Made by a program: the position numbers and the translations under genes
The notes under the pieces: generated by a model
Database searches by the model: none
Seen by the model: only the letters and a program-made list of their open reading frames with translations
What the model was told of the DNA's origin: nothing
Shown here: positions 35,390-43,610 of the stretch, one piece after another
How positions within the stretch are numbered: position 1 is the first letter of the stretch
How the letters are laid out: every line of letters begins with the position of its first letter
From: an uncultured Roseburia sp.
Lineage (GTDB): Bacteria > Bacillota > Clostridia > Lachnospirales > Lachnospiraceae
NCBI GenBank assembly: GCA_947383215.1
Contig: CANDCP010000007.1
Location: forward strand, 29,947 to 93,946
DNA length: 64,000 nucleotides
Direction: 5' to 3'

Positions 35390-35418
35390 AGAATAGCATG
35401 ATTTTCTCTCAACTTCAA
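35390..35418 (-). promoter_or_regulatory. Promoter of the dual acylation operon
   Basis: On the minus strand TTGAAG and TATTCT are 17 bases apart with TGC before the -10 box (extended -10). It lies just past the stop of the beta-helix gene and gives a leader of about 45 bases. Confidence 0.65.
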
Positions 35419-35435
35419 GCATCTTTTCCTCTCTT

Positions 35436-37265
35436 CTACTTTTTCGTCCGCTTTTTGCCCTGCTTCTTTCCCTGTTTTTTGACCGGCGCTTTCACTTGTT
35501 TCTCCGTTATGATCTGATTGCCTCCCGACGTTTTTTCCCACACGGTTATCTTCGTGCCCTGCCGGATTGTGCCGGATTTTTTAACCAGAAAACGGTTGCC
35601 CTGGACAATCGCCTTGTACTTCTTATTCCCGACCATTACGGTATAAGAGGAACCTTTATTTCCCATCCCCTTTATTTTTACGGTTTTTTTCTTTTTCTTT
35701 GTCTTTTGCGTCACTCTCTTAATTTTTGTCGCCTCGATGCTCGCTGTGTTTGACTTCTTTGCGTCTACAAGCGACACCGCCATCTGTCTTACGTTTTGCA
35801 TCGTATTCCCTGAAATCTTAAGGCGCGAAACCGTAAGCCCAAATACCCCGTGGCGTTTCAAAGACTGAAGCCTGTTTCCCAGAACCGTTACCCGCTTTGC
35901 CTCGCTGACCCTGATTCCGTTTCCGTTCGAGCCCTCCACCATATTATTTTTTACCATAACGTTTGAAATATTCTTTGAAACATTTACTGCGTTCTCCCCG
36001 GAGCGGCAGATCCTGTTTTCGGAAATCACACTGCCGTTGGAATAATTCCTCACGTCTATGGCGTTCAATTTGCAGTCCGTAACCAAGTTTTTCGCGACGC
36101 TTGCATTTTTGCAGTATCCGTTTAACAGGATTCCCCGACAGCCGGACCCCGAAATAGAATTTCCGGTAATCGAAACGCTTTTCATCGGCCGCTTCTCATA
36201 GGCCTGCAAACAAATCGCGCTTCCCTCCCTTGTGTTTTGAATCACGTTTCCCGAAATCTCGATTCTGTAATTGCGGCCGGCCGGCAGCGCTTCCGTCCGG
36301 GTCCCGTAATTCGGGCTGTAATAGCCGTTTACCTTGTTTCCCCCCTTCTTGTCCGAAAAATACGTATAGGCTTTAATTCCCGTATCCGCGTTTTTAATTG
36401 TATTATGCCGCACGGACGTATTTTTATAATTAAAAAGCTTGATCCCGATGCTTCCGATATTGGCGATATGATTGTTTGATATCACGATATTCTTGTGATA
36501 GACGCCGTTGACCGCGCCGTGGGAACCGATCGCGTTTGGCACGTTTGTAATCGTATTTCCCCGGATTGTGATATTGACGCACGCAAGATCGTCATACTCT
36601 TCCATCCTAAGCCCCGGCGTCGTCTCCTTATTGTGCACAATATCGAGATGCAGCGCCTCCTTAGACGCCCCCATCTCCCCATGGCCGGTCAGCACGCAGC
36701 CGCTGACAAGCGCGGTGTTGACGCCTTCGAGCGAAATCAGATGTCCCGTCGGCGTACAATTTATGACGGTCATCCCCTGCAGCGTTATATTGGACGCGTG
36801 TATGAAATGAATGATCTGCCCGGCTTTTTTCGCGCCGTTCCATACGCCCCCGTTAACCGTAATATTTTTTGTCATCTGGTACCCCGTTTTGTATCCGTAC
36901 GAACCAAAACGCGCCGCCGTCGCAGACGCCAGCAGAGAAGCCTTTTTCTTTGTCTGCGTAATCGTCGCCCCGTATGCGTTAATCGTAGTATCCGAATATA
37001 CATACAGGCTGCCGTCTATCGCTATATTCCCTCTCAATGTGATAACAAGTTTTTTTGCCCGTCCGTTTTTACGATAGTCAAGCGCCTCCTGGATCTCCTC
37101 CCGTGAGGAGGAAGGTCCAAAGACCGCTTCATAGACCTCGTACGGCGCCAGCGGCGTCTTGTCCGTCGCCGTCTGCGCACCAAAAACAAGGGCAAATTCT
37201 GCCCAAATGCAGGAAACTGTAAGATTAAAAAAAACAAATACCCGCCAAAATCTGTTCTTCCTCAC
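35436..37265 (-). CDS. Secreted right-handed beta-helix protein with basic tail
   Basis: The 609-residue product starts with GTG eight bases after AGGAG. It has a signal peptide (about 1-30), a leader (about 30-75) and then a long parallel beta-helix (about 80-500) with recurring SGNxI, xxNTI and ISxNxI turns of the kind seen in pectate-lyase and Pel-type folds. A small beta domain (about 520-580) and a lysine-rich tail (KKQGKKQGKKRTKK) follow. The helix suggests binding or cleavage of a polysaccharide, and the basic tail could bind teichoic acid. No catalytic residues could be assigned. It follows the TagF gene by 15 bases and seems to be the last gene of that unit, just before the acylation operon promoter. 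Confidence 0.85.
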   Translation of the reverse strand: MRKNRFWRVFVFFNLTVSCIWAEFALVFGAQTATDKTPLAPYEVYEAVFGPSSSREEIQEALDYRKNGRAKKLVITLRGNIAIDGSLYVYSDTTINAYGATITQTKKKASLLASATAARFGSYGYKTGYQMTKNITVNGGVWNGAKKAGQIIHFIHASNITLQGMTVINCTPTGHLISLEGVNTALVSGCVLTGHGEMGASKEALHLDIVHNKETTPGLRMEEYDDLACVNITIRGNTITNVPNAIGSHGAVNGVYHKNIVISNNHIANIGSIGIKLFNYKNTSVRHNTIKNADTGIKAYTYFSDKKGGNKVNGYYSPNYGTRTEALPAGRNYRIEISGNVIQNTREGSAICLQAYEKRPMKSVSITGNSISGSGCRGILLNGYCKNASVAKNLVTDCKLNAIDVRNYSNGSVISENRICRSGENAVNVSKNISNVMVKNNMVEGSNGNGIRVSEAKRVTVLGNRLQSLKRHGVFGLTVSRLKISGNTMQNVRQMAVSLVDAKKSNTASIEATKIKRVTQKTKKKKKTVKIKGMGNKGSSYTVMVGNKKYKAIVQGNRFLVKKSGTIRQGTKITVWEKTSGGNQIITEKQVKAPVKKQGKKQGKKRTKK

Positions 37266-37279
37266 AATAACATCTCCTG

Positions 37280-39916
37280 TTAACGCGTTTCTCTGTCCCG
37301 AAGCTTCCTCAATACCCTCTCGCAGCAGTTTCTGTCATGGTATGCAAAGGTTTCCTCTATTCTTTTCAGATATTCGTCCTTCAGCTTGCATCCGCTTTGC
37401 ATATACGAAATCAGCCGGTTCACCGCCCCCTCAAGCGTCTCTTCCACCTCCCCGAAGCCGTCGGTCTGATAATTGTAATACCCTTCCACATAAGAATGTC
37501 CGCCGGAGAAAAATTCGTCCCGGTCAAACTGACAGTAGACAATCGGTTTTTTTAAATACGCAAAGTCAAATACGGCGGATGAATAGTCCGTCAAAATCAA
37601 ATTGCTCTGCGCATACACCTCCCTGTACGGCTTGTCCGTATCGAAAAATAACACATCCGGATTTTTCTGAAACAAAGACAGCGCCGGCTTAATATTAGGG
37701 TGCGGAAAAAAGCAGACGGTATAACCGTATTTCTTCGCCGCCGCAAGAAGTCTCTCGTCATTTAAAATCGCGTTGTAAAAGCGAAAGAACCTGCTCTGTA
37801 TAAAATCCGCTCCAAGCTGCCACTCGCCCGCCGCGTTCGTCCCTCCCGTCAGCGTTTTTCTCCAGGTCGGCATAATCGTGATATAATTCTTCTCATCATG
37901 CACAAGATAATCGTGGCGCGGCAGGCCTGTAAGCCAGACCTCCTTTGGCGAATAGTAATAGTCGTAGTCAAGGATCGACTGATATTCCGGCTTTGTCGTC
38001 GTCACAAATCCGTATAAATTTTTATTGTAGCGGTTCAGCCACCCCGAGAGGTCATCCTTGATCACGCCGTGCTGCAAAAACGCCAGCGGCTTGTCGCAGG
38101 CGATATCGCGGTAATACTGCCCGATTCTCCCAAACGGATTCTCCACCGCCTTATTCGCCTGAGAGGAAACCAGATAATCGCACAACAGATGCAAAAATTT
38201 ATGCTTCCAGGAAAACACGCCGACTACTTCTCCGTACTGCTTCATTCTCTCATAATCAGGGCACTTCCGGTCAATTACATAGTATGCCTTTACATCCGGC
38301 TGAGGATGCTCGCTCAAATAGCGGAAAAAACTTTCCCCGTTGTCATCGCCTCTGTTCGTGCGGTCGGAGACCAGCCATATTTGCTTTCGCTTAAACACTT
38401 TTAAGACGCGGTAAACGGCGCGGGCCGCCAGCGCTTTCTGCGTGGCCCCGTAATTGTTGCGCATAAACAAAAAACTTGCCAGATGCCGAAGGAACAGCCG
38501 CGCCCTTTTTATAATACCGCTCCGGACCAGATGCAGATGCCTCGTACCCGGATCCGCATACACAAGCCAGCCGCTCTTTTTCCAGAAAAGGAACACGTCA
38601 TTTGCGAGCGGCATAAACCTCTGATAGTAAACGGATTCCTTCTCGATGCTGCGCCCGTTTGTCTCAATCACCGTTTTTATCCGGTATTCTTTTTTCTGCG
38701 GAAGGGGAATCTCGCACTTGTAGTATCTCGTATGGTTCATCTGTTCTCCGAACCAGCTCTCACTCTCCTGCATTTTAGAGAGCTCGCAGGCAATGCGTTC
38801 TCCGTTCACGAGAAGCGCAACCGTAAAATCCTCCGCCGAATACAGCGTCGTCTTTCCCTCAAGAACCATCTTATCTCCGGAAAGCCGTATAAAAAGATAC
38901 ACATCCGGCGCCGTATTCTCCGCCGCAATATCCGCGCTCTTTTCAATCATATCCTTACTGTCCGGCATTTTCCATGAAAATCGGGCCTGTAAGAAATGTT
39001 TGTAGGTCCGCGAAAGAAACGGATTGGACAAGAGTACCTCCTCGTCCCCGATAAAGCGGACTGTCTCATCCGCGTAAGAGCGAACCTCTCTCTGTACCGT
39101 TTCATCCTTCTCCAGGAAATACTGCTGCATCTTCATACAGTAATACAGCAGGTTATATTTTGCGTTTCGCTCGCAATACGACTGCTGCCGGCCAAAATAC
39201 TCCATCACAGGCCGCAAAAAATCCTGATAAAATTCCCTGTATTTATGTTCGCGAAACATCGTCATAACGTGCCCGTTTGCCGTCTGCTCATTTGCGGCGC
39301 GAAGCTCCACCCCCCGCAGCTGATGCAGCGCGCGATCGGCCGCAATCGTATATAAAACGCCCTTCAAAACCGACAGGGTCCACTCGGCTCCCGCCGTACT
39401 CTCTTTCGTCCACGCGTCTCTGCGCATAAAGTATGTGTAATAATTGCAGTGCACCAGATGAAAATTATTGATAAGATCGGTGCGCTTCCCGAAATCTCTC
39501 GTATAGGCGTTCAATTCCCTCATCTCCGCCGAATGGCTGGAGGTATACACCATGGTGACCCCGCTGCGCCACCGGTTCTTTTCCATAAGCGACAGCGCCC
39601 TGTCCAGGGAGCCGCCCGGATACGTAACCCCGGCCTTCGTGATATGAAGATACGTTCCGACCGCCTCGGAAACAACCTTATCGAAAATCCCATCCTCACG
39701 CGGCCCCGCCGCCTCATATACCGTCTCGCACTCTGCCTGCGCAAGCTGCCCGCGAAGCGTCTCGTCCTCCTTCGCCTGCGGACACCAGACAAGCAAGAGC
39801 TGCACCTCCCCGTTCTGATAACACGGCTGGTTCCGGATGCTGTTTAACGTTTTCTTGCAGCTTTTTGAATCGTCGTTGAATACGATAATACTAACCCGAT
39901 ATTTATTCTCAATCAT
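37280..39916 (-). CDS. GT2-like/TagF-type glycerophosphotransferase fusion
   Basis: The 878-residue product has an N-terminal GT2-like region (about 1-220: VSIIVFNDDSKSCKKTLNS) with a poor metal motif (ITKAGVTYPGG), a middle beta region, and a C-terminal CDP-glycerol glycerophosphotransferase domain (about 500-870). The latter shows FLQHGVIKDDLSGWL, LTGLPRHDYL, MPTWRKTL, TDYSSAVFDFAYLKKP and YVEGYYNY. TagF-type enzymes polymerise glycerol- or ribitol-phosphate on the cytoplasmic face to make teichoic acid. The start at 39916 follows GGAG by six bases; a TTG frame extension at 39928 is rejected. It follows the ThiF-like gene by 43 bases. A glycerol versus ribitol donor is unresolved. Confidence 0.9.
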   Translation of the reverse strand: MIENKYRVSIIVFNDDSKSCKKTLNSIRNQPCYQNGEVQLLLVWCPQAKEDETLRGQLAQAECETVYEAAGPREDGIFDKVVSEAVGTYLHITKAGVTYPGGSLDRALSLMEKNRWRSGVTMVYTSSHSAEMRELNAYTRDFGKRTDLINNFHLVHCNYYTYFMRRDAWTKESTAGAEWTLSVLKGVLYTIAADRALHQLRGVELRAANEQTANGHVMTMFREHKYREFYQDFLRPVMEYFGRQQSYCERNAKYNLLYYCMKMQQYFLEKDETVQREVRSYADETVRFIGDEEVLLSNPFLSRTYKHFLQARFSWKMPDSKDMIEKSADIAAENTAPDVYLFIRLSGDKMVLEGKTTLYSAEDFTVALLVNGERIACELSKMQESESWFGEQMNHTRYYKCEIPLPQKKEYRIKTVIETNGRSIEKESVYYQRFMPLANDVFLFWKKSGWLVYADPGTRHLHLVRSGIIKRARLFLRHLASFLFMRNNYGATQKALAARAVYRVLKVFKRKQIWLVSDRTNRGDDNGESFFRYLSEHPQPDVKAYYVIDRKCPDYERMKQYGEVVGVFSWKHKFLHLLCDYLVSSQANKAVENPFGRIGQYYRDIACDKPLAFLQHGVIKDDLSGWLNRYNKNLYGFVTTTKPEYQSILDYDYYYSPKEVWLTGLPRHDYLVHDEKNYITIMPTWRKTLTGGTNAAGEWQLGADFIQSRFFRFYNAILNDERLLAAAKKYGYTVCFFPHPNIKPALSLFQKNPDVLFFDTDKPYREVYAQSNLILTDYSSAVFDFAYLKKPIVYCQFDRDEFFSGGHSYVEGYYNYQTDGFGEVEETLEGAVNRLISYMQSGCKLKDEYLKRIEETFAYHDRNCCERVLRKLRDRETR

Positions 39917-39959
39917 ATTTTGCTCCAAACCCTGCGTTTTGTCTGATACATTCTAACTT

Positions 39960-40850
39960 TTAATATACCGTATTTATCCGCAATCCGCAATACGGACACT
40001 CCCTATTTTTCGGAATATGCATAAGCTCAAACATTTCCGCCGTATCCCTCGTTTTCCAGTCGAACCCCGCCTGCTTTGAAGCCCGGTTAAAATACGGTGT
40101 GTTCCAGTATCGAAACGCGCGCATTCCTCTCTCCTCAAGCAGTCCGTGGCGCTTTCCGAATCCCATATAAAAGGTGTTATACGACGGCCTCTCAAATCCG
40201 ACCATAAGCTTTACCGCTTCCTGCATCATAATCCCGGCGCTGGAAAACAGCGTGGGGGACATTACGGCGACGTCGCCCTTTTTGCAGCCCGCACGCTCAA
40301 TCAAGCGCACCTTACGCTCGTCAAACAGGCAGTGAAAACATGCCGTCTCGGGCGGATTAAAAATGTATCCGAATAAATTGTAGTCCATAATACCGTAAAA
40401 AAGCATCGGTATCGCCTTTCGCATGGCACAGTCCGCAAGAATAAATTTATATTTGAAGCGGTCTACGCAGTCAAAAATAATCTGCGCGTCCCCCACCATT
40501 GCATCGACGTTTTCCTCGTCAAATTTTTCGTCATAATACTCCACTTCTACATTCGGATTGATATTGTGTACCGTCAGCGCCGCAGACTCCGCCTTATTCA
40601 TCCCCAGACGCTCGTCGCTGATACTGTGAATAAACTGCCGGTTTTTATTTGATTCCTCAAACACGTCAAAATCACAGATTTTGATACGGCCCACCCCCAA
40701 AAGCGCCAGCATCGTAATCGTAGGCGAGCCTGTCCCTCCCGCTCCCGCCACAAATACGGTTGTATTCTTTATCTTTTCCTGTTTTTCCTCATCCCATCCG
40801 TCTAAAAGAAAGTGCCTTGTATATCGAATTCGTTCCCGTTCCTTTAACAT
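39960..40850 (-). CDS. ThiF/MoeB/HesA-type E1-like adenylyltransferase
   Basis: The 296-residue product has the E1 nucleotide-binding loop GAGGTGS (36-42), DFDVFEESNKNRQ (acid and arginine needed for adenylation), and the zinc cysteines C171/C174 and C285/C288 (CFHC and CPYC). C189 in ERAGCKKG is a candidate for the catalytic cysteine. Family members adenylate the C-terminus of a small sulfur carrier or of a ubiquitin-like protein, or a peptide C-terminus. No ThiS/MoaD-like gene is nearby, and the gene lies between a two-component system and a TagF gene, so the target is unknown. GGAGGG lies six bases before the ATG. The control region at 40906-40959 precedes it. Confidence 0.87.
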   Translation of the reverse strand: MLKERERIRYTRHFLLDGWDEEKQEKIKNTTVFVAGAGGTGSPTITMLALLGVGRIKICDFDVFEESNKNRQFIHSISDERLGMNKAESAALTVHNINPNVEVEYYDEKFDEENVDAMVGDAQIIFDCVDRFKYKFILADCAMRKAIPMLFYGIMDYNLFGYIFNPPETACFHCLFDERKVRLIERAGCKKGDVAVMSPTLFSSAGIMMQEAVKLMVGFERPSYNTFYMGFGKRHGLLEERGMRAFRYWNTPYFNRASKQAGFDWKTRDTAEMFELMHIPKNRECPYCGLRINTVY

Positions 40851-40905
40851 AGTTCCCTCCGCAAGCGGCGCCGGCTAAAACGCTTTTCGTTCTAGCGCGT
40901 ACCTT

Positions 40906-40959
40906 ATTGATTGGTGTACGCCAATCAATATATTCCTGCTTTGTGTAATCTATGTGTAA
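40906..40959 (-). promoter_or_regulatory. Candidate response-regulator-controlled promoter of the ThiF-TagF unit
   Basis: On the minus strand two TTACACA repeats start 11 bases apart (40953-40959 and 40942-40948), followed about nine or ten bases later by a TATATT -10 box (40927-40932) with no -35 box. A near-perfect palindrome with arms ATTGATTGG and CCAATCAAT (40906-40929) overlaps the -10 and start region. Eleven-base direct repeats replacing the -35 box are the usual layout for OmpR/PhoB-family regulators. Confidence 0.5.
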
Positions 40960-40982
40960 CCGGATTTTCTTATTAAAAGGAA

Positions 40983-42392
40983 TTATTTATTTAAAAATAC
41001 CGTTTCGTAAGGCACCCATAAGCTAAATTTTGTTTTTCCGTTTTTGCAGCTCACATCTACGCCTCCGCCGTGCAGCTTCGCTATCTGTCTCACAATGGAG
41101 AGCCCGATTCCGTAACCCTTGTTGCGTCTTCTGGATTTATCGGTCTTATAGAACACATCCCAGATCATCTCTTTTTCTTCCTCCGAGATACCGCCGCCCT
41201 CGTTGGTAACCGCAAACAGATAGTTATCCCCCTCTCTGTATCCTTCCAGGAGGATCGTCTTCCCTGCCTCCCCATATTTTACCGCATTTTCCACAAAATT
41301 AAAAACCGCCCGCTCCAACAAGGCCCGGTTCCCCAGAATATCTGCTCTCTCACTGTCGATCACAACCATCGCCTGCGGAAGCTCCCGGATGATTCTATGC
41401 CGTACCCCCTCGAATATCTGCTCCGCGTTTACGGTATCCTTTTCACAGATATACCCCTCGCTCTCCAGCTTTGACATTTCCAGCATCTCATTTACCATAC
41501 GGTCGATGGCGTCGCACTCCTCGATCATAATATCGCAGTAGCGCTTTACCTTTTCATTCCCCTCCGTCACAATCTGCGTATTCTCCGCGTATCCCTTGAT
41601 TGTTGTGATCGGAGTTTTCAACTCGTGAGAAATATTGCGTATCAGTATTTTTCTGCGCTCCAGGTCGTCTTGCAGCGTCTCGATACTGTTCTTGAGCTCC
41701 TCCGAAAGCTCGTCGATCGAATCGGCCAGAACGCCGATCTCGTCGGAGCTCTTATAGTTTATCTTTTCCTCAAAATTAAGCTTCGACATATTTCTTGTGA
41801 TGCGGCTCATTTTTTTCATGTTACCGGTAAACGGCCGCAGCAGAAAGCTCCAGGATATTGTGCCGATCACCGATATACTCAGGCCTAAAATAAAAATGAA
41901 CACTGATACCAACTGGGCGTCCTGTTCAATTCCCTTAATGGATTTGTTCATCACAATATATCCGCTGTCCCTGTACTCCCTAATGTAAATCAGACGCCGG
42001 ATCTGATAATTATCGTCGTACCGTTCTATAAAATACGGATCCTTCCTCTCCTCATCCGCCTCGTATTCCGCAATCCATTTCCTCACACGCTCCGCAAAAG
42101 ACTGGCTGACGTTTTCTCCCGATTTGGAATAAACTACTTCCCCTTCTGCCGACATTACAGTTGTGTTAATAATATATGCCGTCTCAATCGTATCCAGCAT
42201 CTGATTGATGTCTTTGTCGCGGCGGTCAAGCGCCTGCCAGACCTGCTCCCCGTAATCTTTCATATTTTTTTTCGAATCGTTGATAAAAAGCGGGCGCACC
42301 AAAAGCTCGCAGGAAAGGCTCAGAAACACCATACAGCCTAAAATTCCTGCGAGAAATGTTAAAATAACTTTTCTGCGAAAGCTTAGCTTCAT
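40983..42392 (-). CDS. Sensor histidine kinase
   Basis: The 469-residue product has membrane segments at about 9-30 and 161-185 with an extracellular sensor region between them, a HAMP region, the H-box RNISHELKTPITTIK with phosphorylated H256, and ATP-binding boxes NFVENAVKYGEAG, GGGISEEEKEMIWD and GYGIGLSIV. It pairs with the response regulator encoded upstream: its start overlaps the regulator's end by four bases. It probably senses wall or membrane state, since it sits inside a wall-polymer cluster, but the signal is unknown. Confidence 0.94.
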   Translation of the reverse strand: MKLSFRRKVILTFLAGILGCMVFLSLSCELLVRPLFINDSKKNMKDYGEQVWQALDRRDKDINQMLDTIETAYIINTTVMSAEGEVVYSKSGENVSQSFAERVRKWIAEYEADEERKDPYFIERYDDNYQIRRLIYIREYRDSGYIVMNKSIKGIEQDAQLVSVFIFILGLSISVIGTISWSFLLRPFTGNMKKMSRITRNMSKLNFEEKINYKSSDEIGVLADSIDELSEELKNSIETLQDDLERRKILIRNISHELKTPITTIKGYAENTQIVTEGNEKVKRYCDIMIEECDAIDRMVNEMLEMSKLESEGYICEKDTVNAEQIFEGVRHRIIRELPQAMVVIDSERADILGNRALLERAVFNFVENAVKYGEAGKTILLEGYREGDNYLFAVTNEGGGISEEEKEMIWDVFYKTDKSRRRNKGYGIGLSIVRQIAKLHGGGVDVSCKNGKTKFSLWVPYETVFLNK

Positions 42393-43072
42393 TCCTCGCT
42401 CACCTCCCCGTCAAAGCTGTACCCCAGTCCTCTGATCGTCCGAATATACTCTCCGCACTCCCCCAGGGAACGCCGCAGCATCTTGATATGCGTGTCTATT
42501 GTGCGGTCATTCCCATCATAATCCGCCCCCCATATTTTTTCCAGAATCACATCGCGGTTTAATACAAGCTTATTATTTTTCATAAGCAGCAAAAGCAGAT
42601 GGTACTCCTTCATCGTAAGCTTTCGCTCCTCTTTGTCTACATATACCTTGCACTCTCTCTGACGAACGCGCAGCGGACCGCAGACGTAATCCCTCGCGCG
42701 CTTCTCACTCTGCTCCTGTATCAGGCGCCTTGCGCGCTCCAAAAGAACCGCCCGCTTAAACGGCTTTGCCACATAATCGTCCGCGCCCGCGCGCAGACCG
42801 CGGACTTCGTTTCCCTCGTCCGTAAGGGCCGTCAGCATCAGGACCTTTACCTCATACCGCTCTCTCACATACTCTAAGACCTCCCAGCCGTCAAGAGCGG
42901 GCATCATCACATCCAGCACAAGAAGATCGACGCCCTCCTCCCGCTCCAGCAGCCTCAGCGCCTCTTCTCCGTCATATGCCGCCAGCACCTCATAGCCCTC
43001 CATCGTGAATATTTCCTGAAGCAGCTCGTTCACACGGTTGTCATCATCCGCAATCAATATTCTTCCTTCCAT
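42389..43072 (-). CDS. OmpR-family response regulator
   Basis: The 227-residue product has a receiver domain with ADDD, the phosphorylation site D54 in LVLDVMMPALDGW and the conserved K103, then a winged-helix DNA-binding domain ending in IWGADYDGNDRTIDTHIKMLRRSL and IRTIRGLGYSFDG-type residues. The start at 43072 (second of two adjacent ATGs) has AAGGAG six bases upstream; the upstream longer frame lacks a site. It directly follows the short HEPN gene, whose stop overlaps this ribosome site. Its likely targets include the direct repeats at 40942-40959. Confidence 0.93.
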   Translation of the reverse strand: MEGRILIADDDNRVNELLQEIFTMEGYEVLAAYDGEEALRLLEREEGVDLLVLDVMMPALDGWEVLEYVRERYEVKVLMLTALTDEGNEVRGLRAGADDYVAKPFKRAVLLERARRLIQEQSEKRARDYVCGPLRVRQRECKVYVDKEERKLTMKEYHLLLLLMKNNKLVLNRDVILEKIWGADYDGNDRTIDTHIKMLRRSLGECGEYIRTIRGLGYSFDGEVSEE

Positions 43073-43082
43073 CATTTTCTCC

Positions 43083-43262
43083 TTACGAATGCGCCTCCGT
43101 TTCAAGCTCGGCGATCAAAATATGCTTCAACAACTTTTCTGTGATCTGCTGTTCCTGCACGACAATCTGATTATAATTCGGGGCTTCATCCAGTCTTTTA
43201 TAATAAAATTCCAGAAATTTCAGATCGGCTTTTGCAATATCATAGTAGGAACGCCTGTCCAT
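43083..43262 (-). CDS. Short HEPN-like protein (59 residues, truncated family member)
   Basis: The product matches the N-terminal half of HEPN toxins (YYDIAKADLKFLE, NYNQIVVQEQQITEKLLKHIL) but stops at residue 59, where the family usually continues to about 110-130. The RxxxxH ribonuclease motif of the second half is absent. The ATG at 43262 follows GGAGG of the preceding gene by five bases, with TGA of that gene in between; a GTG at 43268 is the alternative start. The stop abuts the response regulator ribosome site. It may be inactive or an independent short HEPN, and it pairs with the nucleotidyltransferase gene upstream. Confidence 0.7.
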   Translation of the reverse strand: MDRRSYYDIAKADLKFLEFYYKRLDEAPNYNQIVVQEQQITEKLLKHILIAELETEAHS

Positions 43263-43264
43263 AT

Positions 43265-43582
43265 TCACCTCCGAAAGAGTCTCACACTCTTTTTCAGCTC
43301 GCCCGTAAAGCGGGAATCATCTGTTTTCAAAACGTCATAAGTATAAAACACAATATCGGTTTCCAATCTGTATTTTGATGCGATACCGTCAATTTCTTCC
43401 CGAATTGCCGCCCTCAATCTCCTGTCCCTCAATGTCTCCCCTGTCAGAACTAAGATATCAAGATCGCTCAAGGCGCCGTTCGTCCCGTTCGCATAGCTTC
43501 CAAATAAACGCAGCTCCTCAATCACCGGGAACAGACCCGGAACGGTATTTACAATCTCCTCGAGAGCATCGCGTGCACGCAT
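43265..43582 (-). CDS. MNT-type nucleotidyltransferase (MntA-like antitoxin)
   Basis: The 105-residue product has the minimal nucleotidyltransferase motif GSYANGTNGALSDLDI (G28-S29, D40 and D42) and a third acidic residue D76 in ETDIVF. In the MntA/HepT family this domain neutralises a HEPN toxin by AMPylating it. Here it is followed two bases later by a truncated HEPN gene. GGAGG lies nine bases before the ATG. The operon continues into the two-component system genes, an unusual arrangement for an antitoxin. Confidence 0.88.
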   Translation of the reverse strand: MRARDALEEIVNTVPGLFPVIEELRLFGSYANGTNGALSDLDILVLTGETLRDRRLRAAIREEIDGIASKYRLETDIVFYTYDVLKTDDSRFTGELKKSVRLFRR

Positions 43583-43610
43583 AAATATCGTCCTCCAAAT
43601 TTATATCCGA

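Noticed and set aside
43083-43582. Active HepT/MntA toxin-antitoxin system
   Set aside because: The HEPN protein lacks the second half with the ribonuclease motif, so an active toxin is not supported.
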